Positions 18,089-27,236 of a DNA stretch of 64,000 bases are shown here, one piece after another. The position numbers were made by a program, and so were the translations under genes. This DNA comes from Candidatus Hydrogenedentota bacterium (lineage in GTDB: Bacteria; Hydrogenedentota; Hydrogenedentia; Hydrogenedentales; JAEUWI01), in assembly GCA_019637335.1 (NCBI GenBank), contig JAHBVV010000006.1, forward strand, positions 132,235 through 196,234, written 5' to 3'. The notes under the pieces were generated by a model, which worked only from the letters and a program-made list of their open reading frames with translations, had not been told where the DNA came from and ran no database searches. Position 1 is the stretch's first letter. Every line of letters begins with the position of its first letter.

Positions 18089-21000
18089 CTACCCGGGGAA
18101 CAGTCCCATGGAGCAGATGAGCCGGGGTTCCCGGCTCTCGGCCTCTTCCTCCACGATGCACAGCCTGGCTTCCTCGCGCAACGTGATGACCAGTTCGGCG
18201 AGATGCTGGTCGTCCACCCCCAGGCGCAATTGGCGGTTCAGGGTGTCGATGGCGGCCTGACGCAGGGGAAAGCGGTAGATATCCTGGATGGCGCGGTGCA
18301 GCTCGGGGATATCGAAGAGTGTGCTCTTGACGTGTTCCGCGTGGCGCTTCAGCCGCTCGTAAACGCGAAAACGGGCGCCGCTGGGGCGGCCCAACTGCCC
18401 GCCCACGGACTTCTCTTCCGCCGCGATGTGCTCTACCGCGTCCCGGACCAGATCGTGGTGTTTCTCATCGCGCGGCAGCGCTGGGGTGTCGGGCTTGCAG
18501 GCCGCGAGGGTGAGGATTTCATACTGGGACTCGGTGATACTCTGTCCGTCGGCCCCGACATAGGCGAGGGCGTCGTTGTCCTCCGCCGTGCGCGCATAAA
18601 CCAGGACGCCCTCGGGGCGCGACAGCGTGGGCGCGTGGGCGCGCGTGGAATAGACCACGTCGGGCAGGGCCGTGACCGCGCGCTCTAACTCGGGGTTCTT
18701 CTCCGTCGCGTTTTTCCAAATCTGGAAGGCCAGCGAGGCCAGGTCTACTTCGAGATCGTCCGTGCCGTCGAGTATGCCAGCCTTTTCGTGATAGAGGTCC
18801 TGAATCTGCTGGGCGTCGTCGCCCTCGAAGAAGGCCTCGTCGGTGCCCACGACTTCCGCGTTGTCGTTCAGGCGTTGTTTCACGCGCGAGCGGAGATGAA
18901 TGATCTTTTCCACACCGTCGGCGGGGAGGAACGAATAGCACAGGATGTTCTCCGCCTGCTGGCCGATGCGATCCACACGCCCCGCGCGCTGGATAAGCCG
19001 TATGATGGCCCAGGGGAGGTCGAAATTGACCACAATGGCGCAGTCCTGGAGATTCTGGCCCTCGCTGAGGATATCCGTGGCGATGAGTGCGCGCAGCTCT
19101 TTTTCGGGCGGCACGCGGTCGCGCTTCTGGTTGCTGACCGGACTGAAACGCCACGCGAGGCCGGTCGGATCGTCCGTGTCGGAGGTGACACCGGCCACGC
19201 TCTGGATGCCGCGATTCCTGACTTGCGCCTCCAAGTACCTCACGGTGTCTGCGAACTGCGTGAAAACGAGCACCTTCTCATTGGGATGTTCTTCAGCCAG
19301 AAGGTGAATAAGTGCCTGAAGCTTTGCGTCGCGCGCGGGGTCCCAGTCACCGGCCATATTGAGCAAATCGGTGAGCGCCACTGCATCCGCCCGCAGGTGT
19401 TTGCCGAGATCTTCCGTGAAAAGGCTGGAATGAAGCCATTTGAATCGCTTCTTGTAGGGACCGGCGTATTGGTCGTAAACATCCGCAGCGAGTCGCTGGA
19501 ACGCGGCCTCCGACCGCACGACGGGTGCCTCGCTTTCCTTGCTGTCCCCGTTGTCGCCCGTACCGTCGTCGGCGAACAGATCTCCGGTTACGCCATCGGC
19601 GTCCGTGTCGGTCATGGCGCTATCGAGCATCTCGGCGGATTGGGTGCCGAGGGGCAGGGGCAGATCGTTTTCGATGGCGTGGAGGAACACGTAGTTGCGG
19701 AGGATGTGCCGTTCCACGGACTGTAGGAATGCCGCGCCGCTGCTTTCGAGGCGTTTAAAGAGGTTGGTGCGGCAGAAGCCCATGAGGCGTTTTCCCGCGC
19801 GGGACAGATCCTGAAGCATGTGCGCATCGGCCTGCGTCGGGGGAGATTCGGGCGTGGGCTTCTCATAGTTGCCCAGCCCGTAGCGGGGGAGGAAGAGATT
19901 ATTGATGGTGCCTACTACCTTGGGTGAATAGAGCTTTGCATACTGATCGGTTTTGGATTTCTCGTCAAGCTGAAAAGGAACGGTTCGTGGCTTGCGGTCC
20001 GGGAAATAGGCCCGTTCTCCGTTTTCGTAGGTCAGGTAGCGGCGGCCGTTCTCCGGGTCGAGCTGGGTATAATTTTCCTTGATAAAGCTTCGTGTCCGGC
20101 GGACCAGGAAGAGGCGCATCAGATCGCGCCAGTCGTCGGGGTGCTCGCTTTTCTCAAAGGCGGCCAAGGTCTTCACACCACACTGGTGGCGGCGTATAAA
20201 CTCGGTCTCGGGGATTTGCCGAAGCAGGGCCTCCGGGCGAACGCCCAGGTCGCGGTCCTCCTCGATAAATAGCCTGAGCTGGCTGGACAGATCGAGGTAG
20301 GTCTTGTTGTAGGGGGTCGCCGTGAGCAGAATGCATTTGCTGTCGTTGGCGCGAATGTATTCCTGAATGATGCGAAAACGCCTTCCCTCGCGGTTGCGCA
20401 GGTTGTGGCTTTCGTCGAGGATCAACAGGCGGTAGCGGCGGAGATCCGGCAGCTTTTGTTTGACCTGACTTATGGATAGCACCTTTCCGCGAAGGCGGTA
20501 TTCATCTTTGTAGTCCTCCCACATCGGCACGAGGTTCTTGGGGCAAATAATGAGCGTTTCGAGATCGTAGTCATCTTCGAAAATTCGGGCGAGGGCGGTC
20601 GCCATTAATGTCTTGCCCAGCCCCACGACATCGCCGATCACGACGCCGCCGCGCTTGTGCAGGTGGTGGGCGGCAATCTTTACCGCCGCTGTCTGATAGT
20701 CGAAGAGCCGGTTCCCGAAATCCTTTGGGATGCGGAACTCGGAAATGCCCGCGCGGGCTTCGCGAGAGAGGTGATAGGCGATCTTGAGGTATATGTGATA
20801 GGGCGGAACGGGCGTTTCGCGCGCCCAACTCTCGTCAATGATCGCCACGAGATCGTCCGAGATATCGATACAGTAGCGGTCGTTCCACCGCGCTTCGAAC
20901 CAGGCCGCCAGTTTGCTGCAGGCGTCGTGGTCCATCACATCCACGTTGAGCTCGCCCTGCCCGGTAAGACCCGCCATGGTGAGATTGCTGCTTCCCAGGA

Positions 21001-21475
21001 AGCCCACCGTGGGGTTGATGGGGTCGGGTCGGAACAGTAGATAGAGCTTTGCATGCAAGGCATGGCGCAAAAAAAGCTTGACGACCACCTTTTTCCCGCG
21101 GATCTGCGCTGCCAGGCGGCGCAAGGCCTCTTCATCCTCATTGGTCGGTGCGCCGATGGTGAGTTGGTCGCGGAACTCTTGAGCGAGTTGCTTTCTGAGC
21201 GCCGCCGCAGTCTGGTTGTCGATGTCGTCGTGGTGGTCACCGGAAAGACTCATCGCCTCGCGAAGCTGATCTTGAGGTAGGCGCTGCATGCCAACGAGAA
21301 GTCTGCAGCATTGTCCGTCGGGCGCTCCCGTAAACTGTTCAATGGAATCGTGGAGCCGCTTCCACCCGCGCAGATTGAAATAGCCCACGCAAAAGTCGGC
21401 GCGTTCGGAGACATCCAGTGTCTGTCTCAATGCCGGAAGTAAGTGTTGCTCGATATTGTCAAATATGCGTGGCAT
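18089..21475 (-). CDS. PLD-like nuclease domain fused to SNF2-type helicase
   Basis: The product is 1128 residues. The first ~220 form a phospholipase D-like domain with H141-x-K143 and GSSN at 161-164 (one HKD motif, so a dimer or degenerate site is likely). A superfamily 2 helicase follows: Walker A GDVVGLGKT (281-289), DESH (354-357), TATP (385-388), and motif VI QRAGRVDRIGQ (829-839) after LIATDILSEGQNLQ. An acidic linker (DTDADGVTGDLFADDGTGD) lies near 625-645. It probably translocates on DNA and cleaves or remodels it in concert with the methylase 85 bp downstream. First large gene of the operon. Its own Shine-Dalgarno is weak, and a 24-codon leader frame ends nine bases before its ATG. 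Confidence 0.9.
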   Translation of the reverse strand: MPRIFDNIEQHLLPALRQTLDVSERADFCVGYFNLRGWKRLHDSIEQFTGAPDGQCCRLLVGMQRLPQDQLREAMSLSGDHHDDIDNQTAAALRKQLAQEFRDQLTIGAPTNEDEEALRRLAAQIRGKKVVVKLFLRHALHAKLYLLFRPDPINPTVGFLGSSNLTMAGLTGQGELNVDVMDHDACSKLAAWFEARWNDRYCIDISDDLVAIIDESWARETPVPPYHIYLKIAYHLSREARAGISEFRIPKDFGNRLFDYQTAAVKIAAHHLHKRGGVVIGDVVGLGKTLMATALARIFEDDYDLETLIICPKNLVPMWEDYKDEYRLRGKVLSISQVKQKLPDLRRYRLLILDESHNLRNREGRRFRIIQEYIRANDSKCILLTATPYNKTYLDLSSQLRLFIEEDRDLGVRPEALLRQIPETEFIRRHQCGVKTLAAFEKSEHPDDWRDLMRLFLVRRTRSFIKENYTQLDPENGRRYLTYENGERAYFPDRKPRTVPFQLDEKSKTDQYAKLYSPKVVGTINNLFLPRYGLGNYEKPTPESPPTQADAHMLQDLSRAGKRLMGFCRTNLFKRLESSGAAFLQSVERHILRNYVFLHAIENDLPLPLGTQSAEMLDSAMTDTDADGVTGDLFADDGTGDNGDSKESEAPVVRSEAAFQRLAADVYDQYAGPYKKRFKWLHSSLFTEDLGKHLRADAVALTDLLNMAGDWDPARDAKLQALIHLLAEEHPNEKVLVFTQFADTVRYLEAQVRNRGIQSVAGVTSDTDDPTGLAWRFSPVSNQKRDRVPPEKELRALIATDILSEGQNLQDCAIVVNFDLPWAIIRLIQRAGRVDRIGQQAENILCYSFLPADGVEKIIHLRSRVKQRLNDNAEVVGTDEAFFEGDDAQQIQDLYHEKAGILDGTDDLEVDLASLAFQIWKNATEKNPELERAVTALPDVVYSTRAHAPTLSRPEGVLVYARTAEDNDALAYVGADGQSITESQYEILTLAACKPDTPALPRDEKHHDLVRDAVEHIAAEEKSVGGQLGRPSGARFRVYERLKRHAEHVKSTLFDIPELHRAIQDIYRFPLRQAAIDTLNRQLRLGVDDQHLAELVITLREEARLCIVEEEAESREPRLICSMGLFPG

Positions 21476-21484
21476 ACGTTTCGC

Positions 21485-21559
21485 TCAAGTTAAGGGTTCA
21501 AAAAAACATCCGGTTCCAACAACCGGGCACTTCCCGCCGCGTTTTTGCGGTGTGTTCAT
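21485..21559 (-). CDS. Possible 24-residue leader peptide upstream of the helicase
   Basis: An ATG at 21559 is preceded by the strong Shine-Dalgarno CAGGAGGGAAT. It opens a 24-codon frame (MNTPQKRGGKCPVVG...) that ends at 21485, nine bases before the helicase start. The helicase has only a weak ribosome-binding site, so translation coupling from this frame is plausible. Whether the peptide matters or only its translation is unknown. Confidence 0.4.
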   Translation of the reverse strand: MNTPQKRGGKCPVVGTGCFFEPLT

Positions 21560-21710
21560 ATTCCCTCCTGTCCCCTTCGGCGTGATCGGCCTCGTATTGG
21601 TGTGCCCGTCGAGGACCCGACAAGGGTAGCCTAAACGCGTCGAACTGATCTACTTTTGAGGTGGAAGTCCGTAGAACAACTATCCATACCCTTCTGATCG
21701 TTTCGACACG

Positions 21711-23195
21711 CTATTCGCCGCTCATCGCGTTCAGCCGCGCCGCGTAATCCTCGATCAGGTCTCGCTTGTGTAGCTTCTCCCGCCACGCCGCCGGGATCCC
21801 CTCGGCCCCGTAATACGCCCCGGCGATCTGCCCGTAGATCGCCGCCGTCGTGTCCGCGTCGTCGCCGAGGTTCGCCGCCAGGAGGCACCCGTCCCGGAAG
21901 TTGTCGGTCTTGTAAAAGGCCCACAACGCCGCTTCGAGCGCCAACACGACATACCCGCTCCCCTGAATCTCGGGCGGCTCCTTGCTCCGGAACGACCCCG
22001 ACGCCACCTCGTGGATCTTCGGCGCGAGCGGCGCCGCGTCCCAGCCGCCCTCCACCGGACAATACAGCGGCGCGAGCAGCGTCTCTTTCGTCTCGCCGCG
22101 CAGCGCCCCCACCAGCAGCCCGGCGAAATAGCGGCACGCGTCCACGGCCTCCACGGCGCCGTGTGTCGTCCGCGAGCTGTCCGCCGCGTGTTGCAGCATC
22201 GCCTCCGGCTGCCCCGCAAACGCCATCGGAACCGGCGCCAGCCGCATCAACGATCCATTCCCCGCCGACCGGGGCGATGTCGGCCCGCACCACGGCTCAC
22301 CCGTCCGCCCGAATTCCTCCAGCGCGCAACGCGTCGTGTTGCCAATATCGAAGCAATACCCCTTCGGGCTGTGGTGGCCCTCCTTATACCAGCGCCGGTA
22401 GCGGCGAAGCTGGTCCACCGGGTCAAACCCCTGGCATTCGATCAGGCTCTCCGCGAGACACAGCGCCATGCTCGTGTCGTCGGTCCACTGCCCCGGCGCC
22501 AGCTTAAAGGGCCCGCCGCCCACCATATCCGTGATCGGCGTGAAGGACCCCGGCGCCTTGAACTCGAGCGTCGTCCCCACGGCGTCGCCCGTTGCCAGCC
22601 CCGTCAGGCAGCCGATGAACCGATCGGACTCCGCCGCCGCCGCCCGCGCATACGTCCGCACGAATTCCCGCTGGGGCCGATTCTCCGGCGACGGGATCGA
22701 CGTGGGCACATGCGCGCGAAGCCCCGCGATCACCTCCACGAAGTCCTCCGGCGTCGCCAGGCCCCTTCCGATGAGGTAACACCCCACCACCGTACCCGTG
22801 CGCCCGTGCCCGCCCCAGCAATGCAGATACACCGGCGCCCCTTCGGCCAGGCGCTGCTCGATGCGCGCCAGGATCGCCTCCATCTGCCCCGCCGCCGGGA
22901 TTCCCGCGTCCGGAACGGGAAACCGATCAAAATGCAGCGTGACGCCCCGCTCCGCCGCCAGCTCCATCGCCAGGTCCATATACGGGATAAACGGCTCCCC
23001 CGAATGGTTCCGGTCCCGGTCCTCCATCAGATTGATGAAACACCGAACCCCGGCATCGAGAATCGACGAAAGCTTACGCCGCGCCCCATCGACCCGCTTG
23101 TCCCCGGGGTAGTTCCCCGCAAGAAACATCCCGGGAACAACCCAGTAACAACTCGGATGGGGTACCGGCGGCGTAGTCTTCGAGGGATTTCGCAT
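21711..23195 (-). CDS. Dual-specificity-phosphatase-like domain fused to ADP-ribosylglycohydrolase
   Basis: The product is 494 residues. Residues 1-180 are a cysteine phosphatase: the P-loop [10 protein letters not shown] (125-134, C126 and R132 of CX5R) and a candidate general acid D97 in FPVPDAG. Residues about 190-494 are an ADP-ribosylglycohydrolase: TGDAVG (202-207), [11 protein letters not shown] (235-245, metal-binding TDDT), GNGSLMR and GDDADT (444-449). The enzyme could remove ADP-ribose from a target and dephosphorylate it or a nucleotide product. ADP-ribosylglycohydrolases commonly counter ADP-ribosylating toxins. The gene is next to the helicase operon, with a 235-bp gap between, and is on the same strand. 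Confidence 0.9.
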   Translation of the reverse strand: MRNPSKTTPPVPHPSCYWVVPGMFLAGNYPGDKRVDGARRKLSSILDAGVRCFINLMEDRDRNHSGEPFIPYMDLAMELAAERGVTLHFDRFPVPDAGIPAAGQMEAILARIEQRLAEGAPVYLHCWGGHGRTGTVVGCYLIGRGLATPEDFVEVIAGLRAHVPTSIPSPENRPQREFVRTYARAAAAESDRFIGCLTGLATGDAVGTTLEFKAPGSFTPITDMVGGGPFKLAPGQWTDDTSMALCLAESLIECQGFDPVDQLRRYRRWYKEGHHSPKGYCFDIGNTTRCALEEFGRTGEPWCGPTSPRSAGNGSLMRLAPVPMAFAGQPEAMLQHAADSSRTTHGAVEAVDACRYFAGLLVGALRGETKETLLAPLYCPVEGGWDAAPLAPKIHEVASGSFRSKEPPEIQGSGYVVLALEAALWAFYKTDNFRDGCLLAANLGDDADTTAAIYGQIAGAYYGAEGIPAAWREKLHKRDLIEDYAARLNAMSGE

Positions 23196-23313
23196 GGCGG
23201 ATGTACCTTCCTTCTGGTGGGCCTGTCGGCGTCTTTCGCCACAGTCTACCCGAAGACCGTTTCAGAAAACGGAACGATAAACAATTTTCGTCACGCGATC
23301 CGGCGCCAACCGG

Positions 23314-24612
23314 TTACCGGCCCGAAATCCGCCGTATCGTGTTCCTCAACGCGCCTACCTGCTGCTCCACCCGCTCCAGGGTCTGCATACTGGTCTTGAA
23401 CTGGCACAGCCGAGGTTGGAGCGCTTCACAAACGGGACAATCGCCGGCCTGGTAGGATTTGACCGCACCCTGGTAGCGAGGGTCGAAGTTGGGCGCCTGG
23501 TCCGGCCGCGCGTAAAACGCCAGGTTCCGGAATACCGGCTCCAAATGGACCGGGCGCCAGGCGGAATACAGGCCGTCGCCGCCATTTTCGATGAAGATAC
23601 GGCGAAATTCACGCCAGTCCACGCCCGCCCGTTCCTCGTCGAGTTGGCACACATAGGTCCAGTAGGTGTGCGTTGAGCCCGCCGGAACATACGGCGTGAC
23701 CAGCCAGTCGCAATCCTCCTCCCGAATCACCCGCTCATACTGTTGGGCGATGAAAATGCGCGCGGCCACCAGGGCGTCGAGCCGCTCCAGCTGACCCAGC
23801 GCCAGCGCCGCCTGCACCGCCGACATGCGGTAGTTGTAACCCAGGATATCGTGCCGCTCGAAGGCGTAGTCCTGCCGCACATCGCGCGGCACAAACACAT
23901 CGCCAGGCGCCGCGCCCAGCGTGCTGTAGCCCAGCGCCCCCCGCTTCCGGATCGCGCGCGCGAATTCCCGGTCATCCGTGATAACCACACCGCCATCGCC
24001 GCCGGAAGTCATGTGTTTGGACGCCTGAAAGCTGAAACTGGCCGCGTGCCCAATCGCGCCAACCATCCGGCCCTTATAGGTCGAAAGATAGCACTCCGCG
24101 TTGTCCTCGATGACCGTGAGGCCGTGCTTCTCGGCAAGCGCCATAAGCCCGTCATAGTCAGGCGGCAGCCCATAGAGGCTGACGGGGATGATCGCCCGTG
24201 TATGCGGCGTAATCTTCCGCGCCACATCAGCCGGATCGAGGTTGTACGTGCGCGGGTCGATGTCCACGAACACCGGTACGGCGCCGCACTGGACCACGAC
24301 GATCGCGGTCGACACGGCGGTCAGCGGCGGCACGATGACCTCGTCGCCCGGCCCAACCCCGGCCCCCAGCAGGCACGATTGCATGGTCCCCGTGCCGGAG
24401 TTGTGGAGAATCGCATAGCGCACCCCAAAGCGCGCCGCAAACGCGGATTCCAGCCGTTGCAGGATGTTCGCCGGGTCAATGGTGTTGCGGAAGCCGGCCT
24501 GCAATACCTCCTCCAGGTAGGCGCGGTCGGCAAGCCCCACGCGATTGGGCGGCAGCATGCCGAAAAGATCCGCGGGCTTTCCCTCAAGCAGAGCGTGCAG
24601 GTTCTCGTTCAT
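23314..24612 (-). CDS. DegT/DnrJ/EryC1/StrS-family PLP aminotransferase
   Basis: The product is 432 residues of the sugar-nucleotide aminotransferase family. Substrate loop HNSGTGTMQS, GDEVIVPPLTAVSTA and VFVDIDPRTYNLD are present; the PLP lysine lies in SFQASKHMTSGGDGG. YNYRMSAVQAALALGQL near the middle is characteristic. A C-terminal cysteine pair (CPVCEALQPRLC) is unusual for the family. The likely reaction is transamination of a keto-sugar nucleotide or a related keto compound for surface polysaccharide or antibiotic-type sugar synthesis. A short frame from the 5' side overlaps its start by 28 bp. Confidence 0.9.
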   Translation of the reverse strand: MNENLHALLEGKPADLFGMLPPNRVGLADRAYLEEVLQAGFRNTIDPANILQRLESAFAARFGVRYAILHNSGTGTMQSCLLGAGVGPGDEVIVPPLTAVSTAIVVVQCGAVPVFVDIDPRTYNLDPADVARKITPHTRAIIPVSLYGLPPDYDGLMALAEKHGLTVIEDNAECYLSTYKGRMVGAIGHAASFSFQASKHMTSGGDGGVVITDDREFARAIRKRGALGYSTLGAAPGDVFVPRDVRQDYAFERHDILGYNYRMSAVQAALALGQLERLDALVAARIFIAQQYERVIREEDCDWLVTPYVPAGSTHTYWTYVCQLDEERAGVDWREFRRIFIENGGDGLYSAWRPVHLEPVFRNLAFYARPDQAPNFDPRYQGAVKSYQAGDCPVCEALQPRLCQFKTSMQTLERVEQQVGALRNTIRRISGR

Positions 24613-24853
24613 AGAGTCTTCCGAATCGGGGGATGGGTTGCTTTCGGGCTTCGCTCAGGTACGCCGCAAACGCCTCGGCCACCTTCCCCGCCGCCGCATC
24701 CCCCGGTGAATATACAGCCGGTGCCGGCAAGTCTATCACGCGCCCGTGGCCGCGAAGTCCACTCCAGTATCCGTACAATGCCAGGATTCCCCCAGGCAGG
24801 ATGAAATGATGGGCGATGGCTGTGCCCCATGGGCTGGGATCGACAACCAGCAT
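24584..24853 (-). pseudogene. Small membrane-like frame ending in a displaced DUF6807 C-terminal fragment
   Basis: The frame is open from about 24992 but has its first ATG at 24853. Its proximal part encodes two hydrophobic stretches (TAIGLGIAGLGVAMLVV and WGTAIAHHFILPGGILALYG). The distal part (GDAAAGKVAEAFAAYLSEARK) matches, almost base for base, the end of the DUF6807 gene at 25968-26939. The shared segment (24661-24726 against 26013-26079) differs by a 1-base indel, so the frame before and after it is not the same. I read this as a fused or decayed remnant. It overlaps the aminotransferase start. Confidence 0.5.
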
Positions 24854-25171
24854 CGCAACGCCCAGTCCAGCGATTCCGAGTCCAATAGCGGTTTTCTTTC
24901 TGCAGGGACGCGATATACTCGCCCAAATGCCTGCGGGGTCCTCTCCATAGGAGCCGGGCCACCATCGGTCGGTTCGTATTGTATCGCGTAATCATGTCAG
25001 GCTGCCCTCCCTATCCGATTGCCTGATTACTATACAACAGAGGCCGGCATGCAATTCACGTCGTTCCACTCGGCTCGCAACACAACCGCGGGGCGCACTT
25101 GAGCGTAAAGACGGAGTTTTTCCGTACAATGTGCTATCATCCAGGCGCCAGGCAAAATCGGAGGCTCGGAT

Positions 25172-25438
25172 ATGAGCGCAACACGTATTGATCTCCGTCT
25201 TAACTCGGAGGCGAAAGATCTCATTCAGCAGGCAGCGGAATTGCGCAATCAGACCGTGACACAGTTTGCGGTATCGGCCCTTACGGAAGCCGCCGAAATG
25301 GTGGTGGCCGAGTATGAGCGGCGGGCGCTGTCGGATCGGGATCGGGATCTGTTCTTGAAGTTGCTGGAGAACCCGCCGGCGCCCAATGCCAAATTACGGC
25401 GGGCGGCGGCGTCGCACCGGAAAAACGTCGTCGGGTGA
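25172..25438 (+). CDS. DUF1778 antitoxin (TacA-like, ribbon-helix-helix)
   Basis: The product is 88 residues. The N-terminal ATRIDLRLNSEAKDLIQQAA followed by LRNQTVTQFAVSALTEAA is the ribbon-helix-helix DNA-binding fold of DUF1778. The C-terminal half would wrap the toxin. Its stop TGA overlaps the GTG start of the acetyltransferase toxin. Such antitoxins neutralise the toxin and repress the operon. CGGAGG lies upstream of the ATG. Confidence 0.9.
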   Translation: MSATRIDLRLNSEAKDLIQQAAELRNQTVTQFAVSALTEAAEMVVAEYERRALSDRDRDLFLKLLENPPAPNAKLRRAAASHRKNVVG

Positions 25439-25935
25439 AGTGGTCGATTGAGGCGCTCGCGGAGACGCACGAGCGCAAAGCCTTCTGTAGCGGCATCGGG
25501 CAATTGGACGCGTACTTGCATCGGTATGCCGGCCAGCACACGCGAAAAGACATCGGGCGCACCTTCGTTGCCGTAAGCGCGGGTTCCCGGCGGGTTGCGG
25601 GCTACTACACGCTAAGTGCATCCTCCGTCGCCTTTCAGAATCTCCCCGACGCCCTCGCTCGCCAGTTGCCCCGATATCCGCTTCCCGCCGCGTTGATCGG
25701 GAAACTGGCGGTGGATAAGTCCCTCCAGGGTCAGGGGCTGGGAGAGCTCCTCCTCTTGGATGCGCTCAAGCGCGTCGTGGGAATCTCGTCGCAGTTAGCG
25801 CTGTATGCCGTGGAAGTACATGCAATCAATGACCAAGCGAAGTCGTTCTACACGCAATACGGGTTCCAGCCGTTCCTGGACGACGACTCGCACCTGTTTC
25901 TTCCGATTGAGACCATCCGCAAACTCTTGACATAA
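25435..25935 (+). CDS. GNAT acetyltransferase toxin (TacT/AtaT-like)
   Basis: The product is 166 residues from a GTG start (GTGA overlap with the antitoxin stop). The N-terminus IEALAETHERKAFCSGIGQLDAYL, the GYYTLSASSV strand and the acetyl-CoA loop LQGQGLGELLL (QGxG) with a late QAKSFYTQYGFQPF match the family that acetylates the amino group of charged tRNA, blocking translation. It forms a standard type II pair with the DUF1778 protein. Confidence 0.92.
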   Translation: MKWSIEALAETHERKAFCSGIGQLDAYLHRYAGQHTRKDIGRTFVAVSAGSRRVAGYYTLSASSVAFQNLPDALARQLPRYPLPAALIGKLAVDKSLQGQGLGELLLLDALKRVVGISSQLALYAVEVHAINDQAKSFYTQYGFQPFLDDDSHLFLPIETIRKLLT

Positions 25936-25967
25936 GCCTGCGGCGCAAGTTGGCGCGGCGCGCCGAT

Positions 25968-26939
25968 TTACTCTGTCCCCACACTCCGATCCGCACGCGC
26001 CACATCCTTCACATACGCCGCAAACGCCTCCGCCACCTTCCCCGCCGCCGCATCCCCCCGGTGAATGTACAGCCGGTACCGCACCGTCACCGCCTCCCCG
26101 GGTTTCAACGCGTATGGCGCGTTCCCCGGCCACGAATGCCCCAGAAACCCGTAGTGCCGCAGGAGCCACCAGTCATACGGGTAGCCGGGATTCTCCGGAT
26201 GCTGGAAAATGGCCACGCCGGACAGCGTCTCCGCGCCTGGCGCCGTCGCATACGAAACATCCACCCACGGCGACGCCACGTCGAACACGTCCTCCGCGTG
26301 CGCGCCCAGGGCCGACGTGAAATGCATCGGCGCCCGCGTCTTGTCGGGCCGGAAGTTGAAACCGCCATACCCCTTGTCATCCGTCACCGCCCCGCGGACG
26401 TAAATCGGCGCATCGGTCAGGTTCGTCCACGTCAGCGTGACGTCCAGTGCGCGCCCCGTATCCGTCGCCGCGTGAACCACCACCGCATACCGCTCGGAGG
26501 CAATGGGATAGTCCTCGCCCTCGTCAAACACCCACACGTTCTCCCCGGAGAACGACGCGCGCGCCGACGTCGCCTCGCCAGGCGCGCACGACACCGTCGC
26601 CTGCCGCGCCCCGTCCAGGCCCCACGTGTCCACACGCCGCCCCTGCCACTGTGTGTCCGGCCAGCCCCAGAAAACGCCGCGGTGGTGATAATGATCATCC
26701 GGGAAATCCTGCGTCAGCACCTCCCCGTCCAGCCCGTAAAGCGGGTGGATGTATCCCGTGCGGTAGAACCGGTGTTTCACGCCCTCCGGCGGCATCACCC
26801 AGCCATAATGGTGCGTAACCACCGCCCGCCCATCCTCACGTATCTCAATCGCCCGGCCGGTATCCGAAATGGAAAACTCCGCCTGCGCCAGAGCAACCCC
26901 GAGCATCGCCGCCACAAGCAAAACCACACGCTGGATCAT
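25968..26939 (-). CDS. Secreted DUF6807 (PmoA-like) protein
   Basis: The product is 323 residues with a clear signal peptide (VVLLVAAMLGVALAQA). The body shows the PmoA/DUF6807 signature DHYHHRGVFWGWPDTQWQGR and the closing WPGNAPYALKPGEAVTVRYR. The family is common in Planctomycetota and Hydrogenedentota-like genomes beside carbohydrate genes and has no firm activity; the PmoA name reflects distant similarity only. Its last ~30 codons are duplicated at 24661-24726. It is convergent with the GNAT toxin. Confidence 0.85.
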   Translation of the reverse strand: MIQRVVLLVAAMLGVALAQAEFSISDTGRAIEIREDGRAVVTHHYGWVMPPEGVKHRFYRTGYIHPLYGLDGEVLTQDFPDDHYHHRGVFWGWPDTQWQGRRVDTWGLDGARQATVSCAPGEATSARASFSGENVWVFDEGEDYPIASERYAVVVHAATDTGRALDVTLTWTNLTDAPIYVRGAVTDDKGYGGFNFRPDKTRAPMHFTSALGAHAEDVFDVASPWVDVSYATAPGAETLSGVAIFQHPENPGYPYDWWLLRHYGFLGHSWPGNAPYALKPGEAVTVRYRLYIHRGDAAAGKVAEAFAAYVKDVARADRSVGTE

Positions 26940-27236
26940 GGAAAGGTCCCTTCATCAAGCCAATACCCACCGCCCATGGTACTAGCCACCCAGAACCGAT
27001 GCAACGTCCCACCACCACCACCACTAGCCCCGCAAACCGCCCCCCATTGTCCCCTACGTCCCTTAGGTCCCTTAGGTCCTTTCCCTCCCTGCCGTCCCTG
27101 TTGTCCCTGTTGTCCCTGAAACCCTAAAGCCTAAAGCCTCCAGCCTAAAGCCTCTCCCCAAACTATCAACTTCCCCCCCAACTCCCCTATACTTCACCCC
27201 TCAAACTTCACCCCTCACCCTTCCAAGGATCCGCCC
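26940..27236. repeat. Spacer with short 9-bp style repeats
   Basis: No gene is present. 27050-27120 is a run of GTCCCTTAG / GTCCCTGTT units, and 27121-27165 a run of CCTAAAGCCTAAAGCCTCCAG units. The same kinds of units form the array at 34552-34690, with a CCTAAGGCC remnant at 34744. The LacI start and its Shine-Dalgarno (CCAAGGATCCGCCC) follow directly. Confidence 0.6.

Noticed and set aside
16210-18120. Long plus-strand frame over the methylase
   Set aside because: It is the reverse complement of the methylase, which has SAM and NPPY motifs, and it lacks any motif of its own.
12244-21475. Calling the operon DISARM or BREX outright
   Set aside because: drmA, drmB and a separate drmC are missing, and so are pglZ and brxC. 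The extra DUF488, dual-OB and DprA-like genes do not belong to those systems.
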